NCBI GenBank assembly: GCA_027310845.1
Contig: DAIDAB010000029.1
Coordinates: 1-16,422, forward strand
Direction: 5' to 3'
DNA length: 16,422 nucleotides
DNA from: a bacterium
GTDB lineage: Archaea > Thermoproteota > Nitrososphaeria > Nitrososphaerales > CADDZS01
In this document: positions 7,425 to 14,602 of the stretch, piece by piece
Position numbering within the stretch: the first letter of the stretch is position 1
How the letters are laid out: each line of letters starts with the position of its first letter
Translations under genes and position numbers: made by a program
Notes under the pieces: model-generated
What the model saw: the letters and a program-made list of their open reading frames with translations, nothing else
Told to the model about the DNA's origin: nothing
Databases searched by the model: none

Positions 7425-7733
7425 CTAGTCAGTTGAGAGGTGGAGGTCGTCTCTAATTGACTGCATCTTTGTGAGAAGATCAAAGCCTTTTTGTGAGAGA
7501 TGATACAGTCTCTTGCTCTTCTCATCCGAAGCAATCACGAGCCCTTGTGTCTCGAGTGTCTTCATGTACTCCTGCATCACGATCCAGGAGAGATTCGCCT
7601 TGTACATTATGTGTGTTGGTTTGGATGCTCCCGAGCCAATCACGCGTAGAATGTCACCGAATGTTTCCATCCGCGACCTTCTGTTCAACTGATTCTGTCC
7701 CGCAGGTTGCGATACGAGGTATTCTTGCGCCAT
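7425..7733 (-). CDS. winged-helix DNA-binding protein (HTH_45-like)
   Basis: This 102-residue protein reads as the archaeal winged-helix family with the consensus RSRMEIxxDILRxxxxGAxKTHIMYKANLS. Here that is RSRMETFGDILRVIGSGA (about 19-36), then KPTHIMYKANLSW and a second helix MQEYMKTLETQGLV. The wing is around KSKRLYHLSQKGFDLL. Members are common in Thaumarchaeota and relatives, often as many paralogues, and are presumed transcription regulators. A TATA-like GATAAATA on the minus strand at 7782-7789 lies about 52 bases upstream of the ATG, predicting a leader of about 25 bases. The first about 17 residues are polar and may be a tail; an in-frame TTG sits at codon 16. Targets are unknown. 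Confidence 0.85.
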   Translation of the reverse strand: MAQEYLVSQPAGQNQLNRRSRMETFGDILRVIGSGASKPTHIMYKANLSWIVMQEYMKTLETQGLVIASDEKSKRLYHLSQKGFDLLTKMQSIRDDLHLSTD

Positions 7734-7781
7734 TCTGATCCAAGCACCTATCTGTTGTTGTATCGAGTATCGAGCCCAGAG

Positions 7782-7789
7782 TATTTATC
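7782..7789 (-). promoter_or_regulatory. TATA-like box GATAAATA
   Basis: Minus-strand GATAAATA centred about 52 bases upstream of the winged-helix gene, in an otherwise empty 209-base gap. Next to it the 7-base unit TATCGAG is repeated in tandem (about 7761-7774). Confidence 0.4.
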
Positions 7790-7897
7790 CTTCCTACGCA
7801 TGTTTCCCAATCGGGATTCTGGATCTTTTGGAAAACGGCAGAAATTCGCTGGCCTAATCTGGTATCGTTATGTTAGCACGATTACATCTTTGAAATC

Positions 7898-7912
7898 AGG
7901 ATGCAGCATCCT
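7898..7912. terminator. palindromic stem, possible 3' end of the 7TM gene
   Basis: AGGATGC-A-GCATCCT is a perfect 7-bp inverted repeat around one base, about 31 bases after the stop of the 7943-9319 gene on the minus strand. No T-run follows, so a regulatory palindrome is equally possible. Confidence 0.3.
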
Positions 7913-7942
7913 TATGCGAAATATTAGGGCATAATGCGACTG

Positions 7943-9319
7943 CTATTTTCGAGTGATGTGAAGTCCAGATGAATCCACAGAAAGATGATTTGCAAAAAGA
8001 CTCTTCACTAGAAGCACTTCTCTTTCCTCGTGAGCATTCTTTGTCATTAAGAAAATTGAAGTGACTCTGGGCTCGCTCAGAACTTGGTTTGCCTGCTTTA
8101 GAAATTTGTACGAGTTTTCAAATCCTGAAGACAAGATCAGATCCGAAACGTTGTCAAATACTATAGCGATGCCGCTACCTTCGGTAGAGCTCATTGTCTG
8201 ATTGATCAGGTGGAGAATCACAGCGACGTCATTTTGTGGAACAAGGACTTCATTGGGATTCCCAGTTGGTTTCGGATAGGAAACATCGGTTGACAGCATG
8301 TAGAATTTTACATCAATTGAATCCGACAGCGCTCGGTAGACGGGACTGCCCTTTGTAGTGAATGCGAAAACAATTGATTTGGTTGAGATGTTTTCCATCG
8401 CAAACTCTTTGACAGTTTCCTCATAAGGCGTCGATGGGTCTATCTCAAGTAAAAAGTTCTTGCCAGGCAAGAAAGAATTCTTCATTCCCAGTCGCGCCGA
8501 GAATGGATAGGATTCGGGGACTTTAGTAGTTTCTTGCCGGGCTTCAAAAAACCCAGCAAGAGTTGAGGCATTACGGAAAATGACAGCTGTCACTGAGAAG
8601 ATACTAGCAAATACTAGATACATCACATCGTTCGCATCGATTCCCGCGGACCACACGTAACCGTCAAAAATAAGGAAATCAAGGGCAATAGCTGCCCAGC
8701 AAGCTGCGAGAATGATAAGGCCTCTCTTTATGTCGCGATTTGAAACCTTCCTTGACGCTAGAATCAAGAGAGGAGTGGGATAGATTAGGAAGAAGAGCAA
8801 GACTATGAGAAGCGTCAGGAGATATGAGAAGTTGAATTGGGTTGAAAATACCTGTACACCCCAAAGATTGTTGATCTGTCTTACATTGAAGGGTGTGAAA
8901 ACTACCAAAGAGATTCCTGCAAAAGCGACTGTAGCTGTGAACGCTGTGAAAAGAATGGCTTGGTCGACATGTCTGTAGATTTCTGAAAATATCTTTCTGA
9001 ACTCTGGAGCTTTTGGCCGCAGATAAGTGCCAACTGCTGCGACAGTCAGAAGCCAAGCGTTGAGAAGAACAAGACTCGTGCTCCCGATTGTGTAAATGCC
9101 CATCAAAGAGGATACTTGGGTTGGAGAAATGATCCCAATCCTGAAAAGTTCGAAGAGAACCAAGATGCAGGCCACAACATACACGCTCAGAAGCGTGACT
9201 CTGACATTCTGGTACGAAGTAGTCTTTTGCCTGTACATGTAATAGCCTGAAACAGCTGTGATGAAAACAGCGAAGAGATCTATGAAAGGAGAAATTAGTG
9301 GTGCGTATGGTGCTACCAT
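7943..9319 (-). CDS. seven-helix membrane protein with cytosolic DUF835-like (degenerate KaiC/RecA-type) domain
   Basis: This 458-residue protein has seven hydrophobic helices at about 10-30, 41-60, 76-98, 119-140, 164-188, 200-219 and 229-249. A linker leads to a soluble domain of about 180 residues (about 280-458). That domain follows the DUF835 pattern: PGKNFLLE (285-292) where a RecA-type P-loop would sit, IAIVFDNVSDLI (384-395) like a Walker B strand, then GFENSYKFLKQ and SIFLMTKNAHEE. It has no GxxxxGKT, so it should not hydrolyse ATP by the usual mechanism. The architecture suggests a membrane sensor whose output is a KaiC-like interaction domain. Next upstream on the same strand is an operon that starts with a genuine KaiC-like ATPase. 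Function is inferred; the family assignment is from remembered motifs. Confidence 0.7.
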   Translation of the reverse strand: MVAPYAPLISPFIDLFAVFITAVSGYYMYRQKTTSYQNVRVTLLSVYVVACILVLFELFRIGIISPTQVSSLMGIYTIGSTSLVLLNAWLLTVAAVGTYLRPKAPEFRKIFSEIYRHVDQAILFTAFTATVAFAGISLVVFTPFNVRQINNLWGVQVFSTQFNFSYLLTLLIVLLFFLIYPTPLLILASRKVSNRDIKRGLIILAACWAAIALDFLIFDGYVWSAGIDANDVMYLVFASIFSVTAVIFRNASTLAGFFEARQETTKVPESYPFSARLGMKNSFLPGKNFLLEIDPSTPYEETVKEFAMENISTKSIVFAFTTKGSPVYRALSDSIDVKFYMLSTDVSYPKPTGNPNEVLVPQNDVAVILHLINQTMSSTEGSGIAIVFDNVSDLILSSGFENSYKFLKQANQVLSEPRVTSIFLMTKNAHEEREVLLVKSLFANHLSVDSSGLHITRK

Positions 9320-9333
9320 GGCAAGATCACTTC

Positions 9334-9347
9334 GACGCGCTCGCGTC
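9334..9347. promoter_or_regulatory. GACGCG-CT-CGCGTC inverted repeat near the 7TM gene start
   Basis: A 6-bp perfect inverted repeat with a two-base centre lies 15-28 bases upstream of the ATG at 9319 (minus strand), where the promoter or a leader would be. It is a candidate operator. No clear TATA box was found for this gene. Confidence 0.35.
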
Positions 9348-9472
9348 CGAATGTTTCATTTACTTGAGTTTCAACCATCAGAACGGGCAAAAAGGGCACC
9401 TGAACACTGCTGAGCGTTATAGACTCGCAGTGCCACGAAAGTAACTTTCTTTCAAACATTTCTACTGACAAT

Positions 9473-10525
9473 TTATTTATTCATTGGGCCCGCAATCAGT
9501 GCGCGTGTCAATCTGTCAAGCTTTTCTCTTGCAATGGAAGAGGGCAGGCTTCTCAGGCAAATTCTACATATCGCGTTATACCTTGCGGCAAGACTCATCG
9601 CGTATTCGAGGGAGCCAGTCTTTTCGAACATATCAATGACCTTCTTAACGCTGGATTGTGGAATCTTTTCCCTCCAACGAAGTGAGCCTATTGTCTTCTT
9701 CTCCTTCGTATTGAGTTTGGAGAGTGAATGGATTACCACGATATTGCTCGCGTTGTTTTCAATATCCTTCAATGCTGGCTTGCCAGTGACTTTCGGATTC
9801 CCTACAATGTCCATGATATCATCCATGATTTGGAAAGTAAGGCCAAAATGGTGGCCGAACCGATACATTGAGTTGATTACTCGCTTGCTCGCGCCCCCGA
9901 CTATTCCACCTGAAGCTGCACAAGCGGCAAATAGGGCTCCCGTTTTGAAGCCAACCATGTCTAGATATTCTTCTCTAGTAACTCCACCTTTCGTGGCAAG
10001 CAAGACATCAGAGAATTCTCCTTTTGCGGCAGTCTTTGCTGAATCTGCAAAATATGATAGGAGGAGTCCAAATCTGTCCTTGGGAAGATCTATCTGGCCG
10101 TACTTTGAAAGTTCCGAGAATATCGTGAATATCAAATAGTCAGAGACCATCACAGCCCTCACTGTTCCGTACTTTGAGTAGGCGGTTGGTTTGTTGTGCC
10201 GAAGTGGAGAGTCGTCGATTATGTCATCTTGAACCAAAGATGCTGCGTGTGCAAGCTCGTAAGCAATGGCTGCGGGAATAGCGTTGTCATAGCTTCCTGA
10301 CATAGCCTCGCAACTAAGCAGCGTAAGGATGGGCCTCAATCGCTTTCCTCCTGCCGAAAGCGCGGCGCTCGCGGCCTCCGAGAGCTGAGAATGCCCCTCG
10401 GTTAGTTCTTGAAGCGCTTTGTCAATTGCGAGCCTATACTCTCCAGTGACTTTTGCGATTTCCTCTTTGGACTTGTTGAAGACTTCGTCCCACTCAAATG
10501 AGAATTCTGCCAAGTACCAATACAA
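9473..10525 (-). CDS. polyprenyl (geranylgeranyl-type) diphosphate synthase
   Basis: This 350-residue trans-prenyltransferase condenses isopentenyl diphosphate onto an allylic diphosphate. It has GGKRLRP (59-65), the first aspartate-rich motif DDIID (100-104) followed by the usual Arg109, and the second, DDIMD (235-239), with Lys194-Thr195 and Gln232 also in place. In archaea this enzyme supplies C20 (or longer) chains for membrane lipids and quinones. Ala95 and Ser96, the residues just before the first motif that limit chain length in the family, are small, so product length is open. The start TTG at 10525 overlaps the end of the UbiA gene by 32 bases; an in-frame TTG at 10513 is an alternative. 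The overlap implies co-transcription with the prenyltransferase that would use its product. Confidence 0.92.
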   Translation of the reverse strand: MYWYLAEFSFEWDEVFNKSKEEIAKVTGEYRLAIDKALQELTEGHSQLSEAASAALSAGGKRLRPILTLLSCEAMSGSYDNAIPAAIAYELAHAASLVQDDIIDDSPLRHNKPTAYSKYGTVRAVMVSDYLIFTIFSELSKYGQIDLPKDRFGLLLSYFADSAKTAAKGEFSDVLLATKGGVTREEYLDMVGFKTGALFAACAASGGIVGGASKRVINSMYRFGHHFGLTFQIMDDIMDIVGNPKVTGKPALKDIENNASNIVVIHSLSKLNTKEKKTIGSLRWREKIPQSSVKKVIDMFEKTGSLEYAMSLAARYNAICRICLRSLPSSIAREKLDRLTRALIAGPMNK

Positions 10526-11390
10526 CTCCCCATAGCAAGTATTCGCCGTCGCAGACTACATCACACAAGAAGCTCATCTTTGACGGGTGTCTTAACGCAA
10601 GTATTCTGTAAATGACAGAATAGATCGGAAGCACCAGCATAACTGATGCATAGAATGGCAACACGCCTAAATCAACTAGTGCCAAAAGATAGATTCCAGA
10701 TATCAAATCAACTCCGTCCATGATGGTGAAGGATCTCATAAAGCCATAAACTGTGGGGATCGTCCTAATTCCATTGGCCTTATCTCCCTCAGTGTCTCTA
10801 GCATCAAAGAATATTGTTGCTTCCATCAAGCGGAGAAACACGAAGGGAGCAAGCACTAAAATCATCAAACTAAACTGCTCATAATAAAAACCTACGAGCA
10901 CCGGGATGAGAGACCAGCCAAATGAGATCACGACATTCTTCACGAGAAGCTTCTCCTTGAGCCTCTTCACTCCCATGATGCGTACAAGTTTTTTCGAGCC
11001 AACACTATAAACCACTGCGAGTGCGAGAGGCGCGAGAAGTGCAAAGAAAAATGGAATGTTAGTCAATATTGCAAGAAAGTAACCTATTGCAAAGCAAGAA
11101 CCTGCAACGTATGGAAGGTACTTCTTTCTATTTTGCAGATGCCTTGTCCTCTCTGGATGAGAGAGCATGTCTTGGTCAATGTCGGCACTCCTGTTGATGG
11201 TGTATGCTCCATATGAGAATAGGTACGCCATCACTAGCAGAGCTAATGTGGGGGTGAAGCTCATCAAGAGCGCTGAAAGAGCTGCGATACTAGCTGTTCC
11301 GAGCGCAAGGAGATGTCCTCCGTGAACAAATTCCCTGCCAAGGTAGCCTAGTACTGGCGGCTCCTTCTTTTGAGGAGCTTCTATGTTCAT
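10494..11390 (-). CDS. UbiA-family prenyltransferase
   Basis: This 298-residue integral membrane enzyme has about 8-9 helices. UbiA proteins transfer a polyprenyl chain from its diphosphate to an aromatic ring or to geranylgeranylglyceryl phosphate. Motif 1 reads N66-RSA-D70-IDQ-D74, with Arg in place of the usual Asp after Asn but both later aspartates kept. It is followed by HPERTRHL. Motif 2 is D196-AR-D199-TEG-D203, followed by GIRTIPTVYG, the standard second metal site. The partner synthase follows directly with overlap, and a KaiC-like ATPase precedes it by 15 bases. Candidate products are archaeal ether lipid precursors or a menaquinone-type compound; motif 1 differs from textbook NDxxDxxxD, so I do not assign a substrate. 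Confidence 0.88.
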   Translation of the reverse strand: MNIEAPQKKEPPVLGYLGREFVHGGHLLALGTASIAALSALLMSFTPTLALLVMAYLFSYGAYTINRSADIDQDMLSHPERTRHLQNRKKYLPYVAGSCFAIGYFLAILTNIPFFFALLAPLALAVVYSVGSKKLVRIMGVKRLKEKLLVKNVVISFGWSLIPVLVGFYYEQFSLMILVLAPFVFLRLMEATIFFDARDTEGDKANGIRTIPTVYGFMRSFTIMDGVDLISGIYLLALVDLGVLPFYASVMLVLPIYSVIYRILALRHPSKMSFLCDVVCDGEYLLWGVVLVLGRILI

Positions 11391-11405
11391 GAGATAGGAC
11401 GCTTC

Positions 11406-12140
11406 TTACGGAGACCAAGGAATAATCTCGACACCGTTCTGAGTAAACGCGACGGTGTGGTACTTTCTGCTGTGGTCGGTCCCTCTCATTTTTCGCACGA
11501 TGAATCTTGTCTTGAGTTCCATATGCTGGTTAACATAATTCTCAAGCTGGAAGATGCCATCTGCGATGAACTCTTCGATTCCGCTCGGAGCCTCCATTGA
11601 GTTTTGAGGCTTGCTCACGGTCATTATCGTGGTGATGCTCTCTCTCTTGAGCGTCTTGTAGATGAGATGCATCATGAAGTTATAGTCGAACTTTTCCTTC
11701 GCGCCGCTCAAGAATGCAGTGAGAGAGTCAACAACTAGCCTCTTTGCCTGGATTTCATCCACTGAAGACAGCAAGGCCTCAATGTTTGCACCCATTCCAC
11801 TCCCTTCCAAAACCTCAAGATCCAGAAGCTTGAGCCTGCCGGTATCCTCAAGAGCTCCAAGATCTATTCCATATCTCAGAATGTTGCTCTTGAGAGAGCG
11901 AATATCTTCCTCGAACGTCGCAAAGACTGCGGGTTCGTTGTAAAGTTTGATTGAGTTCGCAATGTATTGCGCACAGAATGTGGTCTTGCCAGCACCTACG
12001 CCTCCTGCGAGAAGAACAAAATCGCCTATCTGTATCCCGCCCTCAATAAGAGGATCTAGGCCAGGAACACCAGTAGCAACTCTTTTCTTGGGTGCAGTAG
12101 CAGTGCGCGATGATACCAAGTGCTCACTTTCTAGTTCCAT
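11406..12140 (-). CDS. KaiC/RAD55-like RecA-superfamily ATPase
   Basis: This single-domain KaiC-type ATPase is about 244 residues long from the chosen ATG at 12140. Walker A GGVGAGKTT is at about 46-54, the FEED motif (about 76-79) provides the catalytic glutamates, and Walker B strand RLVVDSLTAF has Asp at about 138. The end carries the family's KMRGTDHS and NGVEI pieces. Archaeal members are regulators that signal through nucleotide-dependent assembly; specific targets are mostly unknown. I prefer ATG 12140 over an upstream in-frame start at 12218, because a TATA-like box (12157-12163) lies between them and the extra 26 residues look untranslated. It begins the operon with UbiA (15-base gap) and the polyprenyl synthase, so it may regulate or partner with isoprenoid synthesis. 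Confidence 0.88.
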   Translation of the reverse strand: MELESEHLVSSRTATAPKKRVATGVPGLDPLIEGGIQIGDFVLLAGGVGAGKTTFCAQYIANSIKLYNEPAVFATFEEDIRSLKSNILRYGIDLGALEDTGRLKLLDLEVLEGSGMGANIEALLSSVDEIQAKRLVVDSLTAFLSGAKEKFDYNFMMHLIYKTLKRESITTIMTVSKPQNSMEAPSGIEEFIADGIFQLENYVNQHMELKTRFIVRKMRGTDHSRKYHTVAFTQNGVEIIPWSP

Positions 12141-12156
12141 TTCTACCAGTACTTCC

Positions 12157-12163
12157 TTTATAT
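12157..12163 (-). promoter_or_regulatory. TATA-like box ATATAAA for the KaiC-UbiA-prenyl synthase operon
   Basis: Minus-strand ATATAAA centred about 20 bases before the ATG at 12140, within the divergent region shared with the Lrp-like regulator. The spacing suggests a leaderless message. Confidence 0.5.
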
Positions 12164-12332
12164 GTTTAGAGTGCTGAACTATTATCGTTATTCGGTAAAA
12201 TAGGGCAACGCTCGGCAAAAATTATTGAAAACGGCAAGCTTCCTTAAGAAAGGGGGTTGGGATTTTAGCTCTATATCCTCGGTTCATATCCCTTTTTATC
12301 ATGCTTATCGAGGATTCTGTAGAGCTGCTTTC

Positions 12333-13463
12333 TTGTCCGAATCCGATACTGAGGTAGAAGTGCCCAAAAACACAGAGCACTTGCTTGTAGAGACTATCAG
12401 GCAAGTTGGAGTCTCAAATTATTCTCTGATCTCCCGGCTCACTGGTTTAAACCCAGAGACAGTCAGGTACAAGGTGAACAAACAGCTTGCAAACATCGGA
12501 CTCAACGTTCAGATAAACGTGGACTATTCACAGCTTGGTTTTTCGCTAGGTCTCCTCACAGTGAAGGCTCACTCTTCTCATGGCAAATCTTGGCTTGATC
12601 AGTGCAGCTACCTGTCCTATGTCGGGAAGCTCATGGCGGGAGATCGCTACATTTGCATTTACACGGTGCCCCATCGATTCAAGAAAAAATATCTGGATAT
12701 GCTCGCAACCCAACAGCAAGCAGGTCTAATAGAAGAGTTCGATTCTCAGGAAGTCTCCTGGGTGAGGTATCCACCACTACGCGCAGAATATTTTGATTTT
12801 AGCGCGGGCAACTGGAAAGTGGACTGGCAGCGCATAGACTTTATGCAAAAGGAAGTGGGGATAACATCTTCCTTCCCAGCTAATACTGATCCGAAAGTGG
12901 ATTACGTTGACGTGAGGATTCTCAGAGCGATGCAGGAGGACCCGACAATCAACCCTGCAAAGATTGCAAAGGAAATGAATGCGAATGCGCGAACAGTGAG
13001 ATACCACTATTCAGAGCACGTTCTCAAGAACAGGTTCATCCTTGGCAACAACTTGCGCTGGGTAAAGCCGCTGGTCGAGGGAAAGCAAGGCGATCTAATG
13101 CAGGTCGCCTTTGCGTTCAAGAACCTTGAACAAAAGGATATGGAGTTTGCAAGGAAATTGTGTAATAGGATCCCTTTCACGTGGCTTGAGGCCGGTACAG
13201 TAAATAGAAGCTACTATGCGTTCTTGGATATTCCAGTAATTAATTTCCACTACACTATTGGAAACATCGAGGCTCACGCAGAGCCGCTGCGAGACAAGTT
13301 CGAGATGATAATGCTTGATCCTGGAAGATCACACTCGCTCAACCTGCCTGAAGAGATGTTTGATGAAGAGCGGGGCTGGCGGTTGATTACGCCTCAAGAA
13401 GCGCATCAGATGGTCGGGCATAGCCCAAAGAGTTCCGAAGAAGGAACTCGAACAAGTGAATAG
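12333..13463 (+). CDS. tandem Lrp/AsnC-like transcription regulator with two winged helices
   Basis: The chosen frame is 376 residues with a duplicated layout. HTH 1 (NYSLISRLTGLNPETVRYKV, about residues 29-48) is followed by an alpha/beta module (about 50-170). HTH 2 (PAKIAKEMNANARTVRYHY, about 208-226) is followed by a second such module (about 240-335). Both recognition helices carry TVRY. Long double-Lrp-like proteins are known in archaea; their ligands are mostly not. The frame extends up to a TTG at 12225, but those 36 residues look like leader sequence. TTG 12333 sits about 37 bases after a T/A-rich TTTTTATC (12292-12299); GTG 12360 is another option. It is divergent from the KaiC-UbiA-synthase operon and could control it. 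The last about 20 residues are a polar tail. Confidence 0.8.
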   Translation: MSESDTEVEVPKNTEHLLVETIRQVGVSNYSLISRLTGLNPETVRYKVNKQLANIGLNVQINVDYSQLGFSLGLLTVKAHSSHGKSWLDQCSYLSYVGKLMAGDRYICIYTVPHRFKKKYLDMLATQQQAGLIEEFDSQEVSWVRYPPLRAEYFDFSAGNWKVDWQRIDFMQKEVGITSSFPANTDPKVDYVDVRILRAMQEDPTINPAKIAKEMNANARTVRYHYSEHVLKNRFILGNNLRWVKPLVEGKQGDLMQVAFAFKNLEQKDMEFARKLCNRIPFTWLEAGTVNRSYYAFLDIPVINFHYTIGNIEAHAEPLRDKFEMIMLDPGRSHSLNLPEEMFDEERGWRLITPQEAHQMVGHSPKSSEEGTRTSE

Positions 13464-13616
13464 CTACAAACCACCTGAGAAAAAGCGCTGGCTGCTAATT
13501 TGTTAATAGCTTTAACCCTATCAGAGTCTTAGTGGTATGAAGGTGAGCCTGTATCTTCAAGATGCTCAGTCCACTGATCTACATGCGAGAGGATAATACT
13601 GCGTATTTGCGCTACA

Positions 13617-13874
13617 CTAGTAGAAAGATACTACTTCGATTTCAACTGCAGGTCTGAACCTTTGGAATCCCTTATCTAAAGTTACGAGACGCTCTTTCTT
13701 TGAATGTGCTGTCGCGGCGATCAACGTGTCGGCGTCGCTCAACAATTTGCTCAGCTTCGAAAGGGATTCCTCTCCTCTTTTGGACCTAGACTCGTGATAG
13801 ACTTAGAGAAGGAAATCATTCCAATTTTTCCCATGTCTCAACGATTCCAGTGCTACTTTCGTGCTCTTTTTCAC
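13617..13874 (-). pseudogene. decayed VapBC remnant (VapB N-terminus joined to VapC C-terminus)
   Basis: One minus-strand frame of 86 codons carries, first, an antitoxin-like start from GTG 13874 (VKKSTKVALESLRHGKNWND), ending in an in-frame TAA at 13805-13803. The rest, still in frame, ends as a PIN toxin: DADTLIAATA with the third acidic residue, RLVTLDKGF with the fourth, and a final EIEVVSFY then TAG. The N-terminal half of a PIN domain and the C-terminal half of the antitoxin are absent, so an internal deletion of a former vapB-vapC pair is the simplest reading. The frame stays open upstream of the GTG (RTIS), hinting that the original start was lost. A TATA-like AATTATAC lies 32 bases before the GTG. 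A run of seven Cs (13894-13900) sits in between. Confidence 0.7.
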
Positions 13875-14184
13875 GGATATTGTGCGGTATGATCCCCCCC
13901 GAGTATAATTACTAATTACTAATCATCAAAATATGATCATATCTGTTGCTCGGAGGGACGACAATTTTAAACTGAATCAGAATAATGATTGAAATCTTCC
14001 CGAATGACATTTGAAGACATCTGGCCTCGTGGTAGGTCCGTTCGACGAACAAATTATCTGTAAAAATGCATAATCCTCTGCCGCTTCACCCACTTTGGTT
14101 CAGAGATGCCGGAAGAATCAGCTTGGCACGCTAATTAGAAAGACATCGATCAAGGAACGATCCATACGATCCGACTCACAGACT

Positions 14185-14212
14185 TCTGAGCTTATTCTTT
14201 CTAGGGCTCAGA
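14185..14212 (+). terminator. stem-loop followed by a T-rich tract
   Basis: TCTGAGC (14185-14191) pairs with GCTCAGA (14206-14212) around a 14-base loop, and the plus strand continues TTCTTTTC. It is terminator-like, though no intact plus-strand gene ends just before it. Confidence 0.35.
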
Positions 14213-14312
14213 TTCTTTTCACATCATAAAGACAAAGAAAGCTTCCAACGCCATTAGAGCATCCCATATCAACCGAGAACTATTGTTCCGTACGAGAAAC
14301 TTGATCTTCAGT

Positions 14313-14362
14313 TCTGGAACGTTTATATGTCTAGAACGTAGATAATATGTTTAGATGTTTAT
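14313..14362 (+). promoter_or_regulatory. vapB promoter with direct-repeat operator candidates
   Basis: TCTGGAACGT (14313-14322) and TCTAGAACGT (14330-14339) are a 10-base direct repeat with one mismatch, flanking the TATA-like TTTATATG (14322-14329). The unit ATGTTTA is then repeated at 14347-14353 and 14355-14361, ending at the start codon. The arrangement fits VapB or VapBC binding its own promoter; binding is inferred. Confidence 0.5.
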
Positions 14363-14602
14363 ATGACAAAACGAACCACCCTTGTGCTCAGTGATGAGAC
14401 TTACGAGCAACTCGTCGCGGAGAGTATAAAACGATACGGCAATGTGCGCGCAATCTCTAGAGTAGTCAATGATCTTGTAGAGCAAAGATCAGCAAGACCA
14501 AAGAGCGTGATGGATCTCATTTACTCCAAGAAATTGAAACGAACGTCGCCCAAAGAATTTGAAAGATTACGAAAAAGGCTCTCTCGAAGGTTCGACCGAT
14601 GA
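14363..14602 (+). CDS. vapB: VapB-type antitoxin (ribbon-helix-helix)
   Basis: This 79-residue protein has a ribbon-helix-helix N-terminus: strand KRTTLVLSDETYEQL (about 3-17), helix to Tyr25, turn and second helix AISRVVNDLVEQ. A basic C-terminal tail (KKLKRTSPKEFERLRKRLSRR) would wrap the toxin. It overlaps the PIN toxin gene by the four bases ATGA, the normal vapBC coupling. The RHH domain normally binds the promoter to repress both genes, and direct repeats lie immediately upstream. ATG at 14363 is the only sensible start and gives a short leader from the TATA-like box centred 37 bases before it. Confidence 0.85.
   Translation: MTKRTTLVLSDETYEQLVAESIKRYGNVRAISRVVNDLVEQRSARPKSVMDLIYSKKLKRTSPKEFERLRKRLSRRFDR

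Larger units (their letters stand above)
13875..14362. other. 488-base region without a recognisable gene
   Basis: It holds the TATA-like box of the decayed antitoxin (13903-13910, minus), a tandem TAATTAC repeat (about 13907-13922), an inverted repeat at 14185-14212 and the vapB promoter at the right end. Several short frames are open on both strands (for example about 14074-14226, plus, without a start codon), but none resembles a family I know. It may be further decayed mobile or toxin sequence. Confidence 0.45.

Noticed and set aside
8679..9056. 125-residue minus-strand frame inside the 7TM gene
   Set aside because: Same-strand alternative frame; serine/histidine-rich, no domain, fully covered by the seven-helix protein.
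13704..13892. 62-residue plus-strand frame
   Set aside because: It is antisense to the decayed VapBC remnant, whose minus-strand translation has recognisable PIN and antitoxin motifs.
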